A DNA stretch of 64,000 nucleotides, taken from the NCBI GenBank assembly GCA_024697065.1, contig JAILGE010000035.1, forward strand, positions 35,035 through 99,034, written 5' to 3'. Below, one piece after another: positions 63,278 through 64,000 of the stretch. Below the pieces are notes generated by a model that did not search any database, had not been told where the DNA came from, and worked only from the letters and a program-made list of their open reading frames with translations. The position numbers and the translations under genes were made by a program. The DNA is from Lachnospiraceae bacterium (lineage in GTDB: Bacteria; Bacillota; Clostridia; Lachnospirales; Lachnospiraceae). Numbering within the stretch: the first letter of the stretch is position 1; every line of letters begins with the position of its first letter.

Positions 63278-64000
63278 ATGGCTAAATCGGAAAATGGAAA
63301 TACAATGCTTAAGGTTGAAGATCTCAATGTTTACTACGGAAGCATACATGCGATCAAGGGGATCTCATTTGAAGTAAATCAGGGGGAGATCGTTACTCTC
63401 ATCGGAGCCAACGGCGCGGGTAAATCAACGACTCTCAATACCGTGGGCGGATTGCTTAAGGCATCTGCGGGTACTATCGAATTTGAAGGAAAGAGTATCG
63501 CCGGAACTCCTGCCCACAAAGTAGTGAGCGAGGGGATGGCACTTTGTCCCGAAGGACGAAGGATATTCCAAAGACTCACCGTCAGGGAAAATCTCGAGAT
63601 GGGTGCATATACCAGAAATAAGACTGAAGCTTATGAGACTATGGAAAAGGTATATGAACAGTTTCCCAGACTTAAGGAAAGATACCGTCAGATCGCAGGT
63701 ACTTTGTCCGGTGGTGAGCAGCAGATGCTTGCCATGGGAAGAGCTCTCATGAGTAAGCCGAAGCTTATCATGCTTGATGAGCCTTCCATGGGTCTGGCTC
63801 CCATACTTGTTCAGCAGATATTTGATATCATTGAGTCTTTGAATAAGGACGGTACAACAATACTTCTGGTAGAGCAGAATGCACAGATGGCTCTCTCAAT
63901 TGCTGACAGAGCATATGTACTTGAGACAGGAAGGATCGTTAATTCCGGTACCGGAGACAGCCTGCTTCATGATGATTCGGTTCGCAGGGCATATCTGGGA
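63278..64000 (+). CDS. livF: Branched-chain amino acid ABC transporter ATPase LivF (3' end outside window)
   Basis: Partial gene: 241 codons are present with no stop before the window end, and the last residues (RRAYLG) show that only a few are missing. AAAGGA precedes the ATG. Walker A is GANGAGKST (near 43), the signature LSGGEQQMLAMGRALM, Walker B LIMLDEPSMGLAP and LLVEQNAQMAL, all characteristic of LivF, which forms the ATPase heterodimer with LivG. Confidence 0.95.
   Translation, partial: MAKSENGNTMLKVEDLNVYYGSIHAIKGISFEVNQGEIVTLIGANGAGKSTTLNTVGGLLKASAGTIEFEGKSIAGTPAHKVVSEGMALCPEGRRIFQRLTVRENLEMGAYTRNKTEAYETMEKVYEQFPRLKERYRQIAGTLSGGEQQMLAMGRALMSKPKLIMLDEPSMGLAPILVQQIFDIIESLNKDGTTILLVEQNAQMALSIADRAYVLETGRIVNSGTGDSLLHDDSVRRAYLG

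Overview
The window looks like a chromosomal segment of a Gram-positive anaerobe of the Lachnospiraceae, probably near Butyrivibrio. This is inferred from gene content: a minimal sufCBD set, a MecA-type adaptor, a CIRCE-controlled Hsp20, a short prolyl-tRNA synthetase of the archaeal/eukaryal-like type, plant-polysaccharide enzymes (GH94, GH43), a CUT1 sugar importer without its own ATPase, and the threonylcarbamoyl-AMP synthase / rpiB / dCMP deaminase run. Most genes use clear AGGAGG-type ribosome binding sites, with some GTG and TTG starts. No rRNA, tRNA, CRISPR array, prophage or complete insertion sequence was seen.

Layout. 0.1-3.6 kb: sufCBD with a terminator. 3.6-7.4 kb: an L,D-transpeptidase and a GH94 phosphorylase. 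7.4-10.75 kb: an AT-rich accessory cassette bounded by two about 180-bp direct repeats. It carries three paralogous membrane-anchored small proteins (YGxNWID motif), a protein with a caspase-like His/Cys signature that lacks a proper start, and another anchored protein. 10.9-19.6 kb: metabolic and housekeeping genes (membrane spermidine-synthase-like protein, hydrolase, GH43, lipoprotein, hsp20, pseudouridine synthase, thioesterase, proS, ackA). 19.7-26.3 kb: mecA, a promoter-led structured non-coding stretch, then an operon of a GH18-like protein, tsaC/sua5, rpiB, dCMP deaminase and a SleB-type hydrolase.

26.3-30.8 kb: DUF624 protein and a CUT1 sugar ABC importer. 30.8-31.3 kb: a long foldback element next to a 13-bp tandem repeat, between convergent genes. 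31.3-33 kb: DUF3048 and DUF402 proteins. 33.1-37.1 kb: a condensation-like acyltransferase, a zinc-ribbon membrane protein, an HSL-type esterase and tatD. 37.1-38.4 kb: an unknown lipoprotein. 38.8-51.2 kb: a cyclic-di-GMP signalling island with a canonical HD-GYP protein, a giant beta-propeller hybrid kinase whose phospho-acceptor His is Asn, a second HD-GYP protein that has lost several metal ligands, a CDF metal transporter, and a sugar-binding lipoprotein paired with a GGDEF cyclase.

51.2-58.0 kb (minus strand): a Wzm/Wzt polysaccharide exporter with a Wzt C-terminal domain, a methyltransferase, and a kinase/coiled-coil/double-GT2 fusion. Together they resemble a rearranged WbdD-type chain-termination and export system. 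58.0-64 kb: a HAD phosphatase and livKHMGF, with livF running off the window end.

The strongest candidates for undescribed biology are the repeat-bounded 7.4-10.75 kb cassette, the signalling island with two degenerate catalytic modules, and the WbdD-like arrangement in an apparently Gram-positive genome. All functional links are inference from sequence read by eye; no database search was possible.
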